In this document: positions 8,451 through 18,401 of the stretch, piece by piece | How positions within the stretch are numbered: the first letter of the stretch is position 1 | How the letters are laid out: every line of letters starts with the position of its first letter | Source of the DNA: Halarcobacter ebronensis | GTDB taxonomy: Bacteria; Campylobacterota; Campylobacteria; Campylobacterales; Arcobacteraceae | NCBI RefSeq assembly: GCF_013201825.1 | Contig: NZ_CP053836.1 | Span: forward strand, 2,914,001-2,978,000 | DNA: 64,000 nucleotides | Reading direction: 5' to 3' | The notes under the pieces: generated by a model | Databases searched by the model: none | What the model was told of the DNA's origin: nothing | The model's input: the letters and a program-made list of their open reading frames with translations, nothing else | Position numbers and translations under genes: made by a program

Positions 8451-10199
8451 TTAATAATTTTGATTAAACCATTTAGCAAAAATATACAAACTCCAAAAGT
8501 GTTGTTTAAATCTACCATCTTTTGATTCAGTATAAATATATTTTAAAAAATTCTCATCAAATAACCCAAGTTTCTTATTAGCTTTTAAAATGGTAGATAA
8601 TGACTCATCTTTTAACTCTTTATGTAACCACTCTATAAATGGAAATGAAAATCCTTTTTTTCTTCTATTTACAATTTCCAAAGGAAGATACTTTTCTGCT
8701 ATTTTTTTCAAAAGATATTTGTTTGTATTTCCTATTTTAACACTTTTATCAATACTAAGAACATATTCAACAAGCCGATAATCTAAAAAAGGCGCCCTTA
8801 ACTCTAATGAATGTGCCATAGACATCCTATCTATTTTTGTCATTAGAACATCTTCAATCCAAATTTTAAAATCTATATATGTTAACCATTTAAAAGGTGG
8901 ATAATTACAATTATAATTATCGATATATGATGAAGCCTTATAATTAAGCAACAATTTTTCTTTTTGAATCTCAGTAAAAGTTTCTCCACTTGTCTGATAT
9001 ATGTGTTTTTTGTTTAGTGCCCTAAAGTTATATTCCCAATCTTTAGTCAAATTAAAAACTTCTTTTTGAGGCTTCTTATCATAATACTCCAACATTTTGA
9101 AATAATTATCATAGCCCAAAAAACTCTCATCACTTCCTTCACCAGATAATGCGACTTTAATGCCATGTTTATTTATAAACTCACTTAATAAATAAGTTGG
9201 AATTGATGCACTATCTGCAAAAGGTTCATCCATCTGATTAAAAACTAAATCAAGTGTATTTACAAAATCTTTACTATTCATGATTAACTCATGATGATTT
9301 GATTTTATATGTTTCGAAACAACTTTTGCATAATTAAGTTCACTATAATGTTCATATTCATCATAACCTATACAAAAGGTGTTAATCTTCTTCCTTCCAA
9401 TTTTTGCATATAGTGCTGACACTAAAGAAGAGTCAACTCCTCCAGAAAGTAATGTTGCAACTTCAACATCAGAGACAAGTCTACTTTTAACTGAAGAGAT
9501 TAAAATTTCCTCAATTCTTTTTAATGCCTCCTCTTCATCAAAAACTGTAGTATTAATATTATCTATATCATAATATTTTTTTGTAATAAACTCTTTCCCT
9601 TCTTTATACAAAAAACTTCCAGCAAAAAGTTTTTTTATATCTTTATAAAAAGTATTTGTATTTATTGGTGTCATAAATGATAAATATTCATAAAAAGCAT
9701 TCATATTCATTTCAGGTTGTGTGCATAAAAGTTTTAAAATTGATTTAATTTCACTCGCATAAATAAATATTCCATCTTTATGATAATAATAAAATGGTTT
9801 TTTCCCAAATCTATCTCTAGCACAAAAAAAACTATCTTTTGTTTTATCATAAATACAAAATGAAAACATCCCATTAAGTTTATTTAAAAAATCCTTTCCA
9901 TATTTTTGATATAACCTGATTAAAACCTCTGTATCTGACTTAGTTACGCAGTGAAGTTTTTCACTTTCAATAAGTTCTTTATAATTATATATCTCCCCAT
10001 TAAAGGTTATAACTAACTGATCAAATTCCATAGGTTGATTAGCTTCTTTATCTAAATCAATAATTGATAATCTAGTATGTCCAAACTGATTATTCTTATA
10101 TTCATAATAACCTAAATTGTCAGGACCTCTATGTTCTAATAATTCCACAGCTTTTGTGAAATTTACTGATTTATTATTTGTACCAATTATTCCACACAT
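8451..10199 (-). CDS. asparagine-synthase-like glutamine-dependent amidotransferase
   Basis: Protein of 582 residues with the AsnB layout. Cys2 follows the initiator Met as the class II glutaminase nucleophile; HRGPDN (23-28) and FNGEIYNY (66-73) complete that domain. The synthetase domain has the ATP pyrophosphatase loop SGGVDS at 252-257 and ALSGEGSDESFLGY further on. AsnB makes asparagine, but copies in polysaccharide loci often amidate a sugar acid, and the genomic context favours that here. The Cys2 requirement fixes the start. It overlaps the preceding glycosyltransferase gene by 13 bases. Confidence 0.85.
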   Translation of the reverse strand: MCGIIGTNNKSVNFTKAVELLEHRGPDNLGYYEYKNNQFGHTRLSIIDLDKEANQPMEFDQLVITFNGEIYNYKELIESEKLHCVTKSDTEVLIRLYQKYGKDFLNKLNGMFSFCIYDKTKDSFFCARDRFGKKPFYYYHKDGIFIYASEIKSILKLLCTQPEMNMNAFYEYLSFMTPINTNTFYKDIKKLFAGSFLYKEGKEFITKKYYDIDNINTTVFDEEEALKRIEEILISSVKSRLVSDVEVATLLSGGVDSSLVSALYAKIGRKKINTFCIGYDEYEHYSELNYAKVVSKHIKSNHHELIMNSKDFVNTLDLVFNQMDEPFADSASIPTYLLSEFINKHGIKVALSGEGSDESFLGYDNYFKMLEYYDKKPQKEVFNLTKDWEYNFRALNKKHIYQTSGETFTEIQKEKLLLNYKASSYIDNYNCNYPPFKWLTYIDFKIWIEDVLMTKIDRMSMAHSLELRAPFLDYRLVEYVLSIDKSVKIGNTNKYLLKKIAEKYLPLEIVNRRKKGFSFPFIEWLHKELKDESLSTILKANKKLGLFDENFLKYIYTESKDGRFKQHFWSLYIFAKWFNQNY

Positions 10200-11272
10200 A
10201 AAGCTTCTATTTCCTTTTTATAATTTTGCAATGTTTTTTCTAGCGTAAAATTTTGTGATTTTTCAAATAGTTTTTTTGAACAATCTATATTCTCTCTCTC
10301 ATTATTTAAATAATATAAAATTTTTTCTGACAATTTCTTAATATTTCCAAGGGGAACTATATTATCTTCATATAATATTTCTTTACTTCCTTTATAATTA
10401 TATGAAACAATATTTTTTTCACAACTCATAACTTCAAGAATAGTATTTGAAAACCCTTCATAATAAGAAGGAAATACAAAAAGCTTACAATTTTTTATGT
10501 ATTTGTAAGGGTCATCATATCCTACCAATAAAACTCTTTCACCTAAGTTGAATCTATTGACAAGACTTAATAACTCTTCTTTCATATTACCATCACCAAC
10601 AATAATTAAATTGACATCTACTTTATCTTTAATTTCATTAAAAGCTTTGATTAAATCTTTTTGACCTTTTTGAGTATGAAGTCTACCTATATTTAAAATA
10701 AAATTTGAATATTTTGACGAAACCACATCATTATTGTGAACTATACCATTGTATATTGTTATGATATTATCAAGTTGAAAATCATCTATTAGTTCATTTT
10801 TTATTGATTCGCTTACAGTTATTATTCTATCTGCTTTTTTATATAATTTTTTAATCATATTGTAATAAAATTCTGATTCTAAAAGATGAATTCTTCTTTT
10901 TTCATAACTATCCTTTATACTTACCCTACAAGAAATAATCTTCTTACATTTATATTCACAATTTAAAGTAATCAAATTATTATAATCTTCATAACTTATT
11001 AAAATATTGGGTTTCACTTTATTGAGAAGATTATCAAGTTCAATAATTCTATATTTATAAAGTTTTTCTCCTACATTAGGATCTTTAATATTTATTAATG
11101 GAGTCTTAATTTGTAAAATATTTATCCCATCAATTTTATATCTTATTTTTTTATTATCCTCTGCAAGAATAATTGTTAAGTCATACTCTTTTTTTAAATA
11201 ATTGGCTAATAAATATACTGACTTTTGTACTCCTCCAAAATCTAAATTCTGGGTAAATATTATTATTTTCAT
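10187..11272 (-). CDS. family 4 glycosyltransferase
   Basis: GT-B glycosyltransferase of 361 residues. The N-terminal domain starts with FTQNLDFGGVQKSVYLLA, an acceptor-side loop typical of GT4. The C-terminal domain has NIGRLHTQKGQKDLIKAF near residue 195 and FPSYYEGFSNTILEVMSC near 290, the EX7E nucleotide-sugar motif (first Glu in YEGF, second in LEVM). A retaining transferase using an NDP-sugar is expected; donor and acceptor cannot be read from sequence. No strong SD is seen; it starts five bases after the preceding gene's stop. Confidence 0.85.
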   Translation of the reverse strand: MKIIIFTQNLDFGGVQKSVYLLANYLKKEYDLTIILAEDNKKIRYKIDGINILQIKTPLINIKDPNVGEKLYKYRIIELDNLLNKVKPNILISYEDYNNLITLNCEYKCKKIISCRVSIKDSYEKRRIHLLESEFYYNMIKKLYKKADRIITVSESIKNELIDDFQLDNIITIYNGIVHNNDVVSSKYSNFILNIGRLHTQKGQKDLIKAFNEIKDKVDVNLIIVGDGNMKEELLSLVNRFNLGERVLLVGYDDPYKYIKNCKLFVFPSYYEGFSNTILEVMSCEKNIVSYNYKGSKEILYEDNIVPLGNIKKLSEKILYYLNNERENIDCSKKLFEKSQNFTLEKTLQNYKKEIEALCVE

Positions 11273-11276
11273 ATCT

Positions 11277-12038
11277 TTATTTATTTTTCAAGATTAACCA
11301 AAAGTTTGGACTATAGTTTTTTAACTTTATAATATCTAAAAGTAATCCAAATAAATTATTTATTGCAAATGTTATTAATAAAAATGGTAATCCAATTGTA
11401 TTCCTTAAAATCTTATTTAAACTTAATAACTCCCAAATAAACCCATTAATAATTGAAAATATTGTAGTTCCTAAATAACCTTGCCTATGAAGTTCAATAA
11501 TCTCAAAATTGTAATCATTACAAATTTTTTTTAAACCAAACTCACTAAATCTAAAATAATCATATGGCACGGCATGAGCTTGGTATATAAAGGGTACTGA
11601 TAGAATAAGTACACCATCTTTTTTTAAAATTCTTTTAGCTTCACTAAGTGCTTTAAAGGGATCATCTATGTGCTCTAATACTTGAGTTAATATTATAGTG
11701 TCAAAACTATCATTTAAAAAAGGTAATTCTTTTATATCAGCATCTATAAACTTTTCCTTTAAAGATGAAAACATATGCTTATGAATATTACTTTTATCAA
11801 CAGATATATATTCAGCAATACCATCAATAATAATTTTTTTATAAGGAGAATTTCCTGAACCTATATCAACACACTTGCCTTTTATGTAAGGTTTACTCTT
11901 CAATATAGATGTTTTAAGATGTCTCCAATTCAAATAATTTAAGTTTGTTATATACACATACGGTTTTTTATTTTCTCCAGTTAAGAAAGGTATTATTTTA
12001 AAAGATATAAAGTTGTTAAGTCTATTTAATATTTTCAT
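11277..12038 (-). CDS. class I SAM-dependent methyltransferase (Methyltransf_11)
   Basis: Protein of 253 residues. GKCVDIGSGNSPYKK (about 55-69) is motif I, followed by a TQVLEHIDDPFKAL stretch and ILKKDGVLILSVPF, the usual order in Methyltransf_11 enzymes. A hydrophobic C-terminal segment (about residues 215-240) could anchor it to the membrane. It overlaps the FkbM gene upstream by four bases (ATGA), so the two are probably translationally coupled. The substrate is probably a sugar or glycan intermediate, by context. Confidence 0.75.
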   Translation of the reverse strand: MKILNRLNNFISFKIIPFLTGENKKPYVYITNLNYLNWRHLKTSILKSKPYIKGKCVDIGSGNSPYKKIIIDGIAEYISVDKSNIHKHMFSSLKEKFIDADIKELPFLNDSFDTIILTQVLEHIDDPFKALSEAKRILKKDGVLILSVPFIYQAHAVPYDYFRFSEFGLKKICNDYNFEIIELHRQGYLGTTIFSIINGFIWELLSLNKILRNTIGLPFLLITFAINNLFGLLLDIIKLKNYSPNFWLILKNK

Positions 12039-13165
12039 ATTAACTCATTAGGTATAGCATACAATACAGTTTCCCCATGTTCATAATGATATTGTCCTAA
12101 TCTGAAAGTATAGTTAGCCAGGTTATCATATAAAAATAATGGTATTTCATATAAGTGTTCATATTTATGATAAATAGAAATACTTAATTGTGGTCTATCT
12201 TTCTTTAATGTATTAATTGCACCTTTTAAGCAATTATATTCGGCACCTTCAATATCTAACTTTAAAAAATCCAATTTATCAATTTTTCTTACATTCATAA
12301 AATTGTCTATTGATGTAACTTCTATTGTTTTAGACAAAATACTTTTTACTTCACTAACTGAAGCTAGAGGAAGGGAATCAGAGATATTTATTTCCAAGTT
12401 AGTATCAACATCCCATAATCCTTTTAATATAACTTCAAAATTATTATTTTCTTCAAGATATTTTTTATGTTTAGACTCATTATATTCATTAAATATAGGG
12501 TCAAATCCAAATATCTTACAATCTTTTGATAATAAGGACAAAAATTCAATACTATTGATTCCATCTGCTACACCTCCTTCAATAACATTTTTAATTTTTG
12601 AAAAATCTAAATACTCTAAATAATGTCTCCCTATTTTTTCAAAATTGTTAACAAAATAATCCTGAATAAGTTCATCTCCTTCATGCCAACAACTGACTAT
12701 TGTACTATAAAGTTCTTTGTCAACTTCATTTGTAAAAATTGACAATACTCTTTTAAGCTTATCTTTCTCTTTATATTCGTCAAAACTATGTAACTTAGAT
12801 ATATATTTACGTTTATTATTGTAAAACTTTTTGAATTTAAGAAATTCAATGTCATCATGAAAATAATTTAACCTTATCAATGAATAATTGAATTTTGTAT
12901 TTTCTCTTAATCTATACTCAATTTTGTCACTTAATAAAAGTGTTACCAAAATTAAATCATTTTGTGAATAAATATCGTTTAAGTCTTCAAAAGTAATAAT
13001 CTTTAAATCATTATCTGAATTTTTGTAGTTATCATCAACTATACATTTTATAGTTTGATTTGGTCGATAAATACTTAAAAATTTTAATAACATCTGTCCA
13101 GCATGTCCATACCCATAAATTATTAGTCTTTTATTTTTGGGTATATCATTAAGAGAAAAAATCAT
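12035..13165 (-). CDS. FkbM-family methyltransferase with N-terminal Rossmann-like domain
   Basis: Protein of 376 residues in two parts. Residues 1-100 look like a small nucleotide- or sugar-binding Rossmann domain (LIIYGYGHAGQMLLKFL, then CIVDDN), similar in outline to the PglD N-terminal domain. Residues 165-376 are an FkbM methyltransferase: NVIEGGVADGINSIEFL is motif I, and DFLKLDIEGAEYNCLKGA is the FkbM signature. FkbM enzymes methylate hydroxyl groups of sugars and other substrates. AAGGAG lies five bases before the ATG. A similar accessory domain closes the GT2 protein at 15438. Confidence 0.75.
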   Translation of the reverse strand: MIFSLNDIPKNKRLIIYGYGHAGQMLLKFLSIYRPNQTIKCIVDDNYKNSDNDLKIITFEDLNDIYSQNDLILVTLLLSDKIEYRLRENTKFNYSLIRLNYFHDDIEFLKFKKFYNNKRKYISKLHSFDEYKEKDKLKRVLSIFTNEVDKELYSTIVSCWHEGDELIQDYFVNNFEKIGRHYLEYLDFSKIKNVIEGGVADGINSIEFLSLLSKDCKIFGFDPIFNEYNESKHKKYLEENNNFEVILKGLWDVDTNLEINISDSLPLASVSEVKSILSKTIEVTSIDNFMNVRKIDKLDFLKLDIEGAEYNCLKGAINTLKKDRPQLSISIYHKYEHLYEIPLFLYDNLANYTFRLGQYHYEHGETVLYAIPNELI

Positions 13166-13166
13166 A

Positions 13167-14105
13167 CTATCTCCTTATCCCTTTCATACCTAATAAATAT
13201 TTATTAGGTCTTATTTGTTCAAACTTTGCTTCTTCAAACCAGCTATAAACTTCATCTAAATAATGATAATTTATATAAGTTGGACTGTACATATCAAATG
13301 TATTTAATTGTCTAACTTCAATATCTTTATCCATAGCTATTGGAATACGTTCTCTTAATCCATCGCCTAAAATTGGTATTAAATATAGATAATATAAATA
13401 CGAAGCAAATTTACTAAAAATATATAATTGCTTAGATGAAAACTTTGAAGTTATATTTTTTCTTATCCAATTTTGGTTTCTTATTTTTCTTTCCCAATAT
13501 TTTCCATATAGCCAAATTGAAACTTCTCCGTTTTTTTTTACATAGGGTATTACTGCATTAAATGCGTCTTTAGTATTAGGAGTATGATGCAGAACCCCTA
13601 ATGAATATATTAAATCAAAGATAGGCTCTTTAAAAGGTAAAGAAAATAGGTTTGCTTGTATTATTGTTATGTTTTCTAGATTTCCTACATTTTCATACGC
13701 TGCATCAACCGCACGACTTAAATCAACTCCTATAACATGTTTAGCTCCATATTCTCTTCCAGATACATCTAAGTATGGTCCTGCTCCACAGCCAATTTCT
13801 AAAACCATTTTATCTTTGATATTAACTTCTTTTAACCCTAGATATTTATCCATTTCATCTTTAGACATATCAGTTTTACTATTCTTTACCTTTTTAAATA
13901 AATGCCATTCATCTCCAAAAGAGCTAACATATTCTTCATTTGTAACAAATCTTGGAACAAAATTAATAATTTTATAACTTGATGAACAAGAAGAACAATG
14001 GAAAGTTCCTTCTTTTATTCTATTGTTTTTTTCTTCCTCAACATCAATACTTAATGAGTTTTTACAAGAAGGACAAACAAAAATATCTACTAATTTTGAT
14101 AACAT
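13167..14105 (-). CDS. SAM-dependent methyltransferase with Trm112-like zinc ribbon
   Basis: Protein of 312 residues. An N-terminal Trm112-like region has two cysteine pairs (CPSC at 12-15 and CSSC near 37-40) that probably bind zinc. The methyltransferase domain follows with VLEIGCGAGPYLDVSG (motif I) near residue 100 and DLIYSLGVLHHTPN near 165. The combination is frequent among glycan-locus methyltransferases. AAGGA lies six bases before the ATG, and only one base separates it from the FkbM gene. A nine-A tract lies inside the gene at 13531-13539. Confidence 0.75.
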   Translation of the reverse strand: MLSKLVDIFVCPSCKNSLSIDVEEEKNNRIKEGTFHCSSCSSSYKIINFVPRFVTNEEYVSSFGDEWHLFKKVKNSKTDMSKDEMDKYLGLKEVNIKDKMVLEIGCGAGPYLDVSGREYGAKHVIGVDLSRAVDAAYENVGNLENITIIQANLFSLPFKEPIFDLIYSLGVLHHTPNTKDAFNAVIPYVKKNGEVSIWLYGKYWERKIRNQNWIRKNITSKFSSKQLYIFSKFASYLYYLYLIPILGDGLRERIPIAMDKDIEVRQLNTFDMYSPTYINYHYLDEVYSWFEEAKFEQIRPNKYLLGMKGIRR

Positions 14106-14125
14106 TTATATTCCTTGACTTAAAA

Positions 14126-15382
14126 TTATTTTGCTTCACTATAAATTTTTTTAATATTTTCGTCATCAGAAAACCCATCTTTTACTTTTTTACTCGCTAA
14201 CTCAATAAATTCTCTTGATTTTTCAATTTTATTTAATATATTTTCTTTTTCATTAATAATGGAAATAAGTTCTTTTTCTAAAGTTCTTATATTTACATTA
14301 ATAATTGGAGCATTATCAAAAAAATCTGAATAAAATTCATAATCTTGAACCAATGCAAGATCAATTAATCTATCATCAATATTTGTTAATACTATATTCC
14401 CTTTTGCCATTGCTTCTAAACAACCAGTACCAATAATACCATTAAACAAATGTTCTATAAATATATGAGAAGAGTCAAGAATCCTTAATGCTTCTTCTCT
14501 TTTTACCCCTGAAATAGCTCTATACTCTATATTATAACCTTTTTTAATTAAGTTATTACATACTACTTTTATAGCATTAGATCCTTTTCTTTCAGGGTGG
14601 TTTGCAAAATGTGAAATTATTATCTTTTCTAAATTTTGATTTACATTATATTCTAACTCATTTGTCTCAACAAAGAAATGAGCTAAGCTGAAACTATTTA
14701 CAACAGGTAAATATCTCACATCTCCAGAAATCTGATGTACATATTTACACCACATGTAATTTCTTTTAATCTTTTTTAAATCCATCATAAAATACCTTTT
14801 TCTATGCTGGGTTAAACCTATTTTAAAATTTAAATTATTATTAGATTGCAAAATTGTCCATTGATCTGCTCCATATGCTTGCATAATAACTCTTTTACCA
14901 AATAGTTCAAGAATAAGAGGTTCAACTCTCCATAAAAAAGTTCTTTCTAAAATTGCTCCATCAAAATGCCAATAAAATCCATTATATTTTCTTAATGCCC
15001 ATAAAAGTACAAAATAAGGAGCTATGTCATATGCATTTTTACCTACTATCCATTTAGGAAAAATATCTTTAGCAGAAATATCATAATAACTTTTTTCATT
15101 TAGCCAGTCTTCAAATATAAATATTTCTATTTCATATTCAGGTAAACCATGTTCTAACAAATATTTATAATGTATATTGCTTACAATAGGATGAGTACCT
15201 ACCATTATTCTTCTTTTTTTAGAAGGAATAAGTTTATTTATAAGTAATACTATAGGTAAAGATACAATTAAAAAAATTGCTCCAAAAAAATCTATAACGG
15301 CTCTTTTTAATAAATATTTAAACTCATTCGTTGGTTTAGAATGTGGAGCAGAATTAAAAGATATTGAGCCACTATTCAACAT
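14126..15382 (-). CDS. putative membrane-anchored GT-B glycosyltransferase
   Basis: Protein of 418 residues. A hydrophobic helix near residues 28-50 (FFGAIFLIVSLPIVLLI) is flanked by positive charge and suggests membrane association. The C-terminal half has IISHFANHPERKGSNAI and later HLFNGIIGTGCLEAMAKGN, which fit the nucleotide-sugar-binding domain of GT-B glycosyltransferases. I do not recognise a precise family. AAGGA lies six bases before the ATG. It is probably one of the chain-extending transferases, and its membrane helix is unusual among its neighbours. Confidence 0.6.
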   Translation of the reverse strand: MLNSGSISFNSAPHSKPTNEFKYLLKRAVIDFFGAIFLIVSLPIVLLINKLIPSKKRRIMVGTHPIVSNIHYKYLLEHGLPEYEIEIFIFEDWLNEKSYYDISAKDIFPKWIVGKNAYDIAPYFVLLWALRKYNGFYWHFDGAILERTFLWRVEPLILELFGKRVIMQAYGADQWTILQSNNNLNFKIGLTQHRKRYFMMDLKKIKRNYMWCKYVHQISGDVRYLPVVNSFSLAHFFVETNELEYNVNQNLEKIIISHFANHPERKGSNAIKVVCNNLIKKGYNIEYRAISGVKREEALRILDSSHIFIEHLFNGIIGTGCLEAMAKGNIVLTNIDDRLIDLALVQDYEFYSDFFDNAPIINVNIRTLEKELISIINEKENILNKIEKSREFIELASKKVKDGFSDDENIKKIYSEAK

Positions 15383-15437
15383 TATTATTCCTTAAAAATA
15401 TAATAATTAGGATATCTAAACATTTCTTAAAATTAGA

Positions 15438-16712
15438 TTATGCTATAATTTTATCTTTATCAACTTTCTTATTTATTAGTTTTTCATACATTTTCTCAAC
15501 AAAATTAAACTTATCAGTGGCAATAACATATAGATCTGCTTTAATATCATCAGTTTTTTGTATATTATGTACAAAAACATTTTCTATCTCATACCCATAA
15601 GAAAAATCATCAAGAAAAGATTTTATCTCTTTTCCTTTTTTTTCAAAAAATGACTTATACTCTAAAGCTCTAATTTTAGTTCCATAGATTATTACTGTTT
15701 TTGCATCATCAATTTTTTTATTTTTATTTTTATAAATATGATCATATTTTGAATACTCTATAATTTTCTTGTCTATTTCTTTTTGATATAGTTTAGAATA
15801 TTTAATTGCTTTTTTTTCTATTAAATTAAAAATATTATCATTTTCTAAAGAACTATTTATAATTAATTTAACAAAATCTAAAAACTCTTCATCTAATACT
15901 GACGATACAAATGATGTACAATTGCAATAGTACTCCCATTTCTTTAAATAGATTGTTTCTAACTGTTTTTTACTAAAAATTGATTCCTTTAAAGCATACT
16001 TTATAGGTCTTACAAATGATTTCAAGATTAATATATATTCATAAATATTCACTTTAAATTTATTTAAACTATGTTCCCCATTTGTAAATATATATGAAGC
16101 TTCAGGGCAATATATAACATTTTGTTTTAATACTTCTAAATCAAAATCTTCAACAAGACTCATAGTAGATTCTTTATAATTATCCCCAAATCCTTTAAAA
16201 AAAATATCCCTTTTAAAACAATTTGCACCATCTAATATATGAGGGTATTCTTTCCATATATCTATTAATGTTTTTTTATCATAATTTTTCAATCCATACT
16301 TATCGTGAATATCTTTATGACATGTTGATTGCGTAATCCCTAAATCAATCTTTGTGTTAGTTAAAACCATATGAACATCATCATTTATCACTAAATTCAT
16401 AACTTCAGATACATAGTACTTACTATTAAAATAATCATCATCCGCTAATAAAAATACCCATTCTCCATTTGCTAGTTCTTTAATAGTATAAAAGTAATTA
16501 TCTCCTTGTCCTTTATTTATTATATGCTTAAAATACTTTACTCTATCATCATGCAAGAATTCTTCAACTACTTCTTTTGTATTATCATCTGAACAATCAT
16601 CACTAACAATAATTTCTAAATTTGAGTACACTTGAGAAGTAGCACTAAGTAAAGCTCTTTTTAAAAAATTTGCTCTATTAAATGTAGGTATTACTATTGA
16701 AGCTTTTTTCAA
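15438..16712 (-). CDS. family 2 glycosyltransferase with C-terminal Rossmann-like domain (TTG start)
   Basis: Protein of 424 residues. The N-terminal GT-A domain opens SIVIPTFNRANFLKRAL and has VSDDCSDD near residues 35-42 and FLLADDDYF near 88-96, the aspartates that bind the nucleotide and metal in GT2 enzymes. Residues about 325-424 form a separate domain (VIIYGTKIRALEYKSFFEKKG, then FLDD) resembling the small sugar- or nucleotide-binding domain at the front of the FkbM protein at 12035. The initiation codon is TTG at 16712, supported by AGGA seven bases upstream. Confidence 0.75.
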   Translation of the reverse strand: MKKASIVIPTFNRANFLKRALLSATSQVYSNLEIIVSDDCSDDNTKEVVEEFLHDDRVKYFKHIINKGQGDNYFYTIKELANGEWVFLLADDDYFNSKYYVSEVMNLVINDDVHMVLTNTKIDLGITQSTCHKDIHDKYGLKNYDKKTLIDIWKEYPHILDGANCFKRDIFFKGFGDNYKESTMSLVEDFDLEVLKQNVIYCPEASYIFTNGEHSLNKFKVNIYEYILILKSFVRPIKYALKESIFSKKQLETIYLKKWEYYCNCTSFVSSVLDEEFLDFVKLIINSSLENDNIFNLIEKKAIKYSKLYQKEIDKKIIEYSKYDHIYKNKNKKIDDAKTVIIYGTKIRALEYKSFFEKKGKEIKSFLDDFSYGYEIENVFVHNIQKTDDIKADLYVIATDKFNFVEKMYEKLINKKVDKDKIIA

Positions 16713-16716
16713 TTTA

Positions 16717-17886
16717 TTATCCTATACCTAATAATTCATTTTCTAAATAGACAATTGTTTCAACAATAAAATCTGCATCCTTTGAAGTATAGTTTTCATT
16801 AAAAAATAGATTAAATGAATTATTTTTAACCTCTAGTGCATTAGTAGTTTTAAAATCATCAGATAAATATTTTTGTGCCCAAATCCAATCAGAAATAACA
16901 CATCCATAATTTACATTATTGGGAACACCTTTTTTGTTTAATCTTTCAGCAAAATCTTTTTTTGAATAGTTAATTTTAGAAGTATCAACAAAAATTGGAA
17001 AGAAGAAAGGTGAAAAGTTTTTATTAAAATTATAAGGACTACAAAATTTAGATTTTTCTTTAAGTAATGGAATAAAATATTCAAGAAATAATACTCTTCT
17101 TTTTATTGTTTCATCTAATCTATTAAGGGAAGAAATACCAATTGAACAAGATATCTCATCTGTATTCAAATTAAGTGCAGGGAAAAGTGCACAACCTGGA
17201 TCATTTTGATTAATATCATCTCTCCAAGGTTGTTTACCTCTATCTGCATGGGCTAATGCAAGGTGATATAAATCTTTACTTTTAGTAAAAACAATTCCTC
17301 CGGAAGAGCCTGCAATCAAGTTCTTTCTATACATTGTAGAAAAAGCAGCAATATCTCCGAAAGAACCAACCTTTTTACCATTAACTTCTGCACCAATTGA
17401 TTGAGAACAGTCTTCTAATATTTTTATACCTAAACGTTTAGCCTCTAAAACAATATCTTCAATATCCTCAATAGGCTCACCTCCAGTGTGAACTAAAACT
17501 GCCCCTGTTGTATTTGGTGTTACTCTTTTCTTAAATTGTTCTAAATCAATATTATAACTTCCTTTTTTACTATCAATCAAAACAGGTTTATATCCAAGTA
17601 TTATAATACAATTCAAAGGTCCATTATCTGTAACAGGAGATATTAGAACATCACTACCTTTAGGTAAATTCAAAGATAAAAGTGCTGTATAAATTGATGC
17701 TGTACCAGTTGCTACTGCATCACTATAGCCTCCTCCCATATAAGAAGAAAATTTTTCACAAAACTCTTTTTCAAAAACACCATTATAGCCTGGATCTTCG
17801 CCCCTTTGCTTATAATAATTAATTACTTTTTCTATTGCATAAACTTCTTCATTACCAAAAGAAAATCTTGCTGGCATTTCATACAT
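16717..17886 (-). CDS. DegT/DnrJ/EryC1/StrS-family PLP-dependent sugar aminotransferase
   Basis: Protein of 389 residues. ATGTASIYTALL (about 59-70) binds the cofactor phosphate, ILEDCSQSIGAEVNG (156-170) carries the PLP-ring aspartate, and Lys188 in STMYRKNLIAG is the expected Schiff-base lysine. The family aminates ketosugar nucleotides. The N-acetyltransferase next to it would acylate the new amine. No NDP-sugar 4,6-dehydratase of the PseB/LegB type is present in the window, so the ketosugar must come from an enzyme elsewhere or from a new one in this island. GAGGA precedes the ATG by eight bases. Confidence 0.85.
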   Translation of the reverse strand: MYEMPARFSFGNEEVYAIEKVINYYKQRGEDPGYNGVFEKEFCEKFSSYMGGGYSDAVATGTASIYTALLSLNLPKGSDVLISPVTDNGPLNCIIILGYKPVLIDSKKGSYNIDLEQFKKRVTPNTTGAVLVHTGGEPIEDIEDIVLEAKRLGIKILEDCSQSIGAEVNGKKVGSFGDIAAFSTMYRKNLIAGSSGGIVFTKSKDLYHLALAHADRGKQPWRDDINQNDPGCALFPALNLNTDEISCSIGISSLNRLDETIKRRVLFLEYFIPLLKEKSKFCSPYNFNKNFSPFFFPIFVDTSKINYSKKDFAERLNKKGVPNNVNYGCVISDWIWAQKYLSDDFKTTNALEVKNNSFNLFFNENYTSKDADFIVETIVYLENELLGIG

Positions 17887-17887
17887 T

Positions 17888-18400
17888 TTAATTTTCCTCT
17901 TTTTTATTCACTATTAATTCACTATACTCTTCAGTTTCCATATCAAGTTTTTTTACACCTGAAATATCCATATCAGGTTTAGAAACTAATACAAAGCCAT
18001 TTTCTAAAAAAGTTTTTTTCGAAGCTACATTTATTTTTTTAAACATCGCAAATAATTTCTTCACCTCTTGATTCTCTTTTAGAAAAAAGTTCAAAGATGC
18101 TTTTAGTATTAATTTTCCATAACCTTTGCCTCTATACTCTGGATTTAAATTTATACTTACTTCATATATATTGCTTTCTTTAAAGTCAAAACGAACTACC
18201 CCTAGTTTATTTTGATTTTCCAAAGACATTAATAAAATTCTTTTTTCACTCTTTAAAGTATTTTCATACCATTTGATATGGTCTTCCCATGGAACAAATT
18301 CATTTTGCTTCATCATTTTTCTAGTGGTTTCATCATTCCACCATTTCCAAATAATCTCCTTATCCTCTTCTAATGCTTTTCTAACTTCAATTTTTCCCAT
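17888..18400 (-). CDS. GNAT-family N-acetyltransferase, PseH-like
   Basis: Protein of 170 residues from ATG 18400; an in-frame ATG at 18412 adds four residues but lacks a ribosome site and overlaps the upstream gene. The GNAT acetyl-CoA loop is seen as NPEYRGKGYGKLIL, followed by the motif B region KINVASKKTFLENGFVLV. This arrangement matches the PseH/RimJ-like group that acetylates amino sugars. Placed directly after the aminotransferase, it probably N-acylates the amino sugar made there. That role is an inference from position. Confidence 0.75.
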   Translation of the reverse strand: MGKIEVRKALEEDKEIIWKWWNDETTRKMMKQNEFVPWEDHIKWYENTLKSEKRILLMSLENQNKLGVVRFDFKESNIYEVSINLNPEYRGKGYGKLILKASLNFFLKENQEVKKLFAMFKKINVASKKTFLENGFVLVSKPDMDISGVKKLDMETEEYSELIVNKKEEN

Positions 18401-18401
18401 T

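Noticed and set aside
12303-12623. 106-residue plus-strand ORF inside the FkbM gene
   Set aside because: It is antisense to clear FkbM motifs and has no ribosome site or recognisable domain.
16717-18400. Assigning the aminotransferase and acetyltransferase as PseC and PseH of a pseudaminic acid pathway
   Set aside because: PseB, PseF and PseG are not in the window, and the NeuB-like enzyme looks unlike a PseI partner because it lacks the SAF domain.
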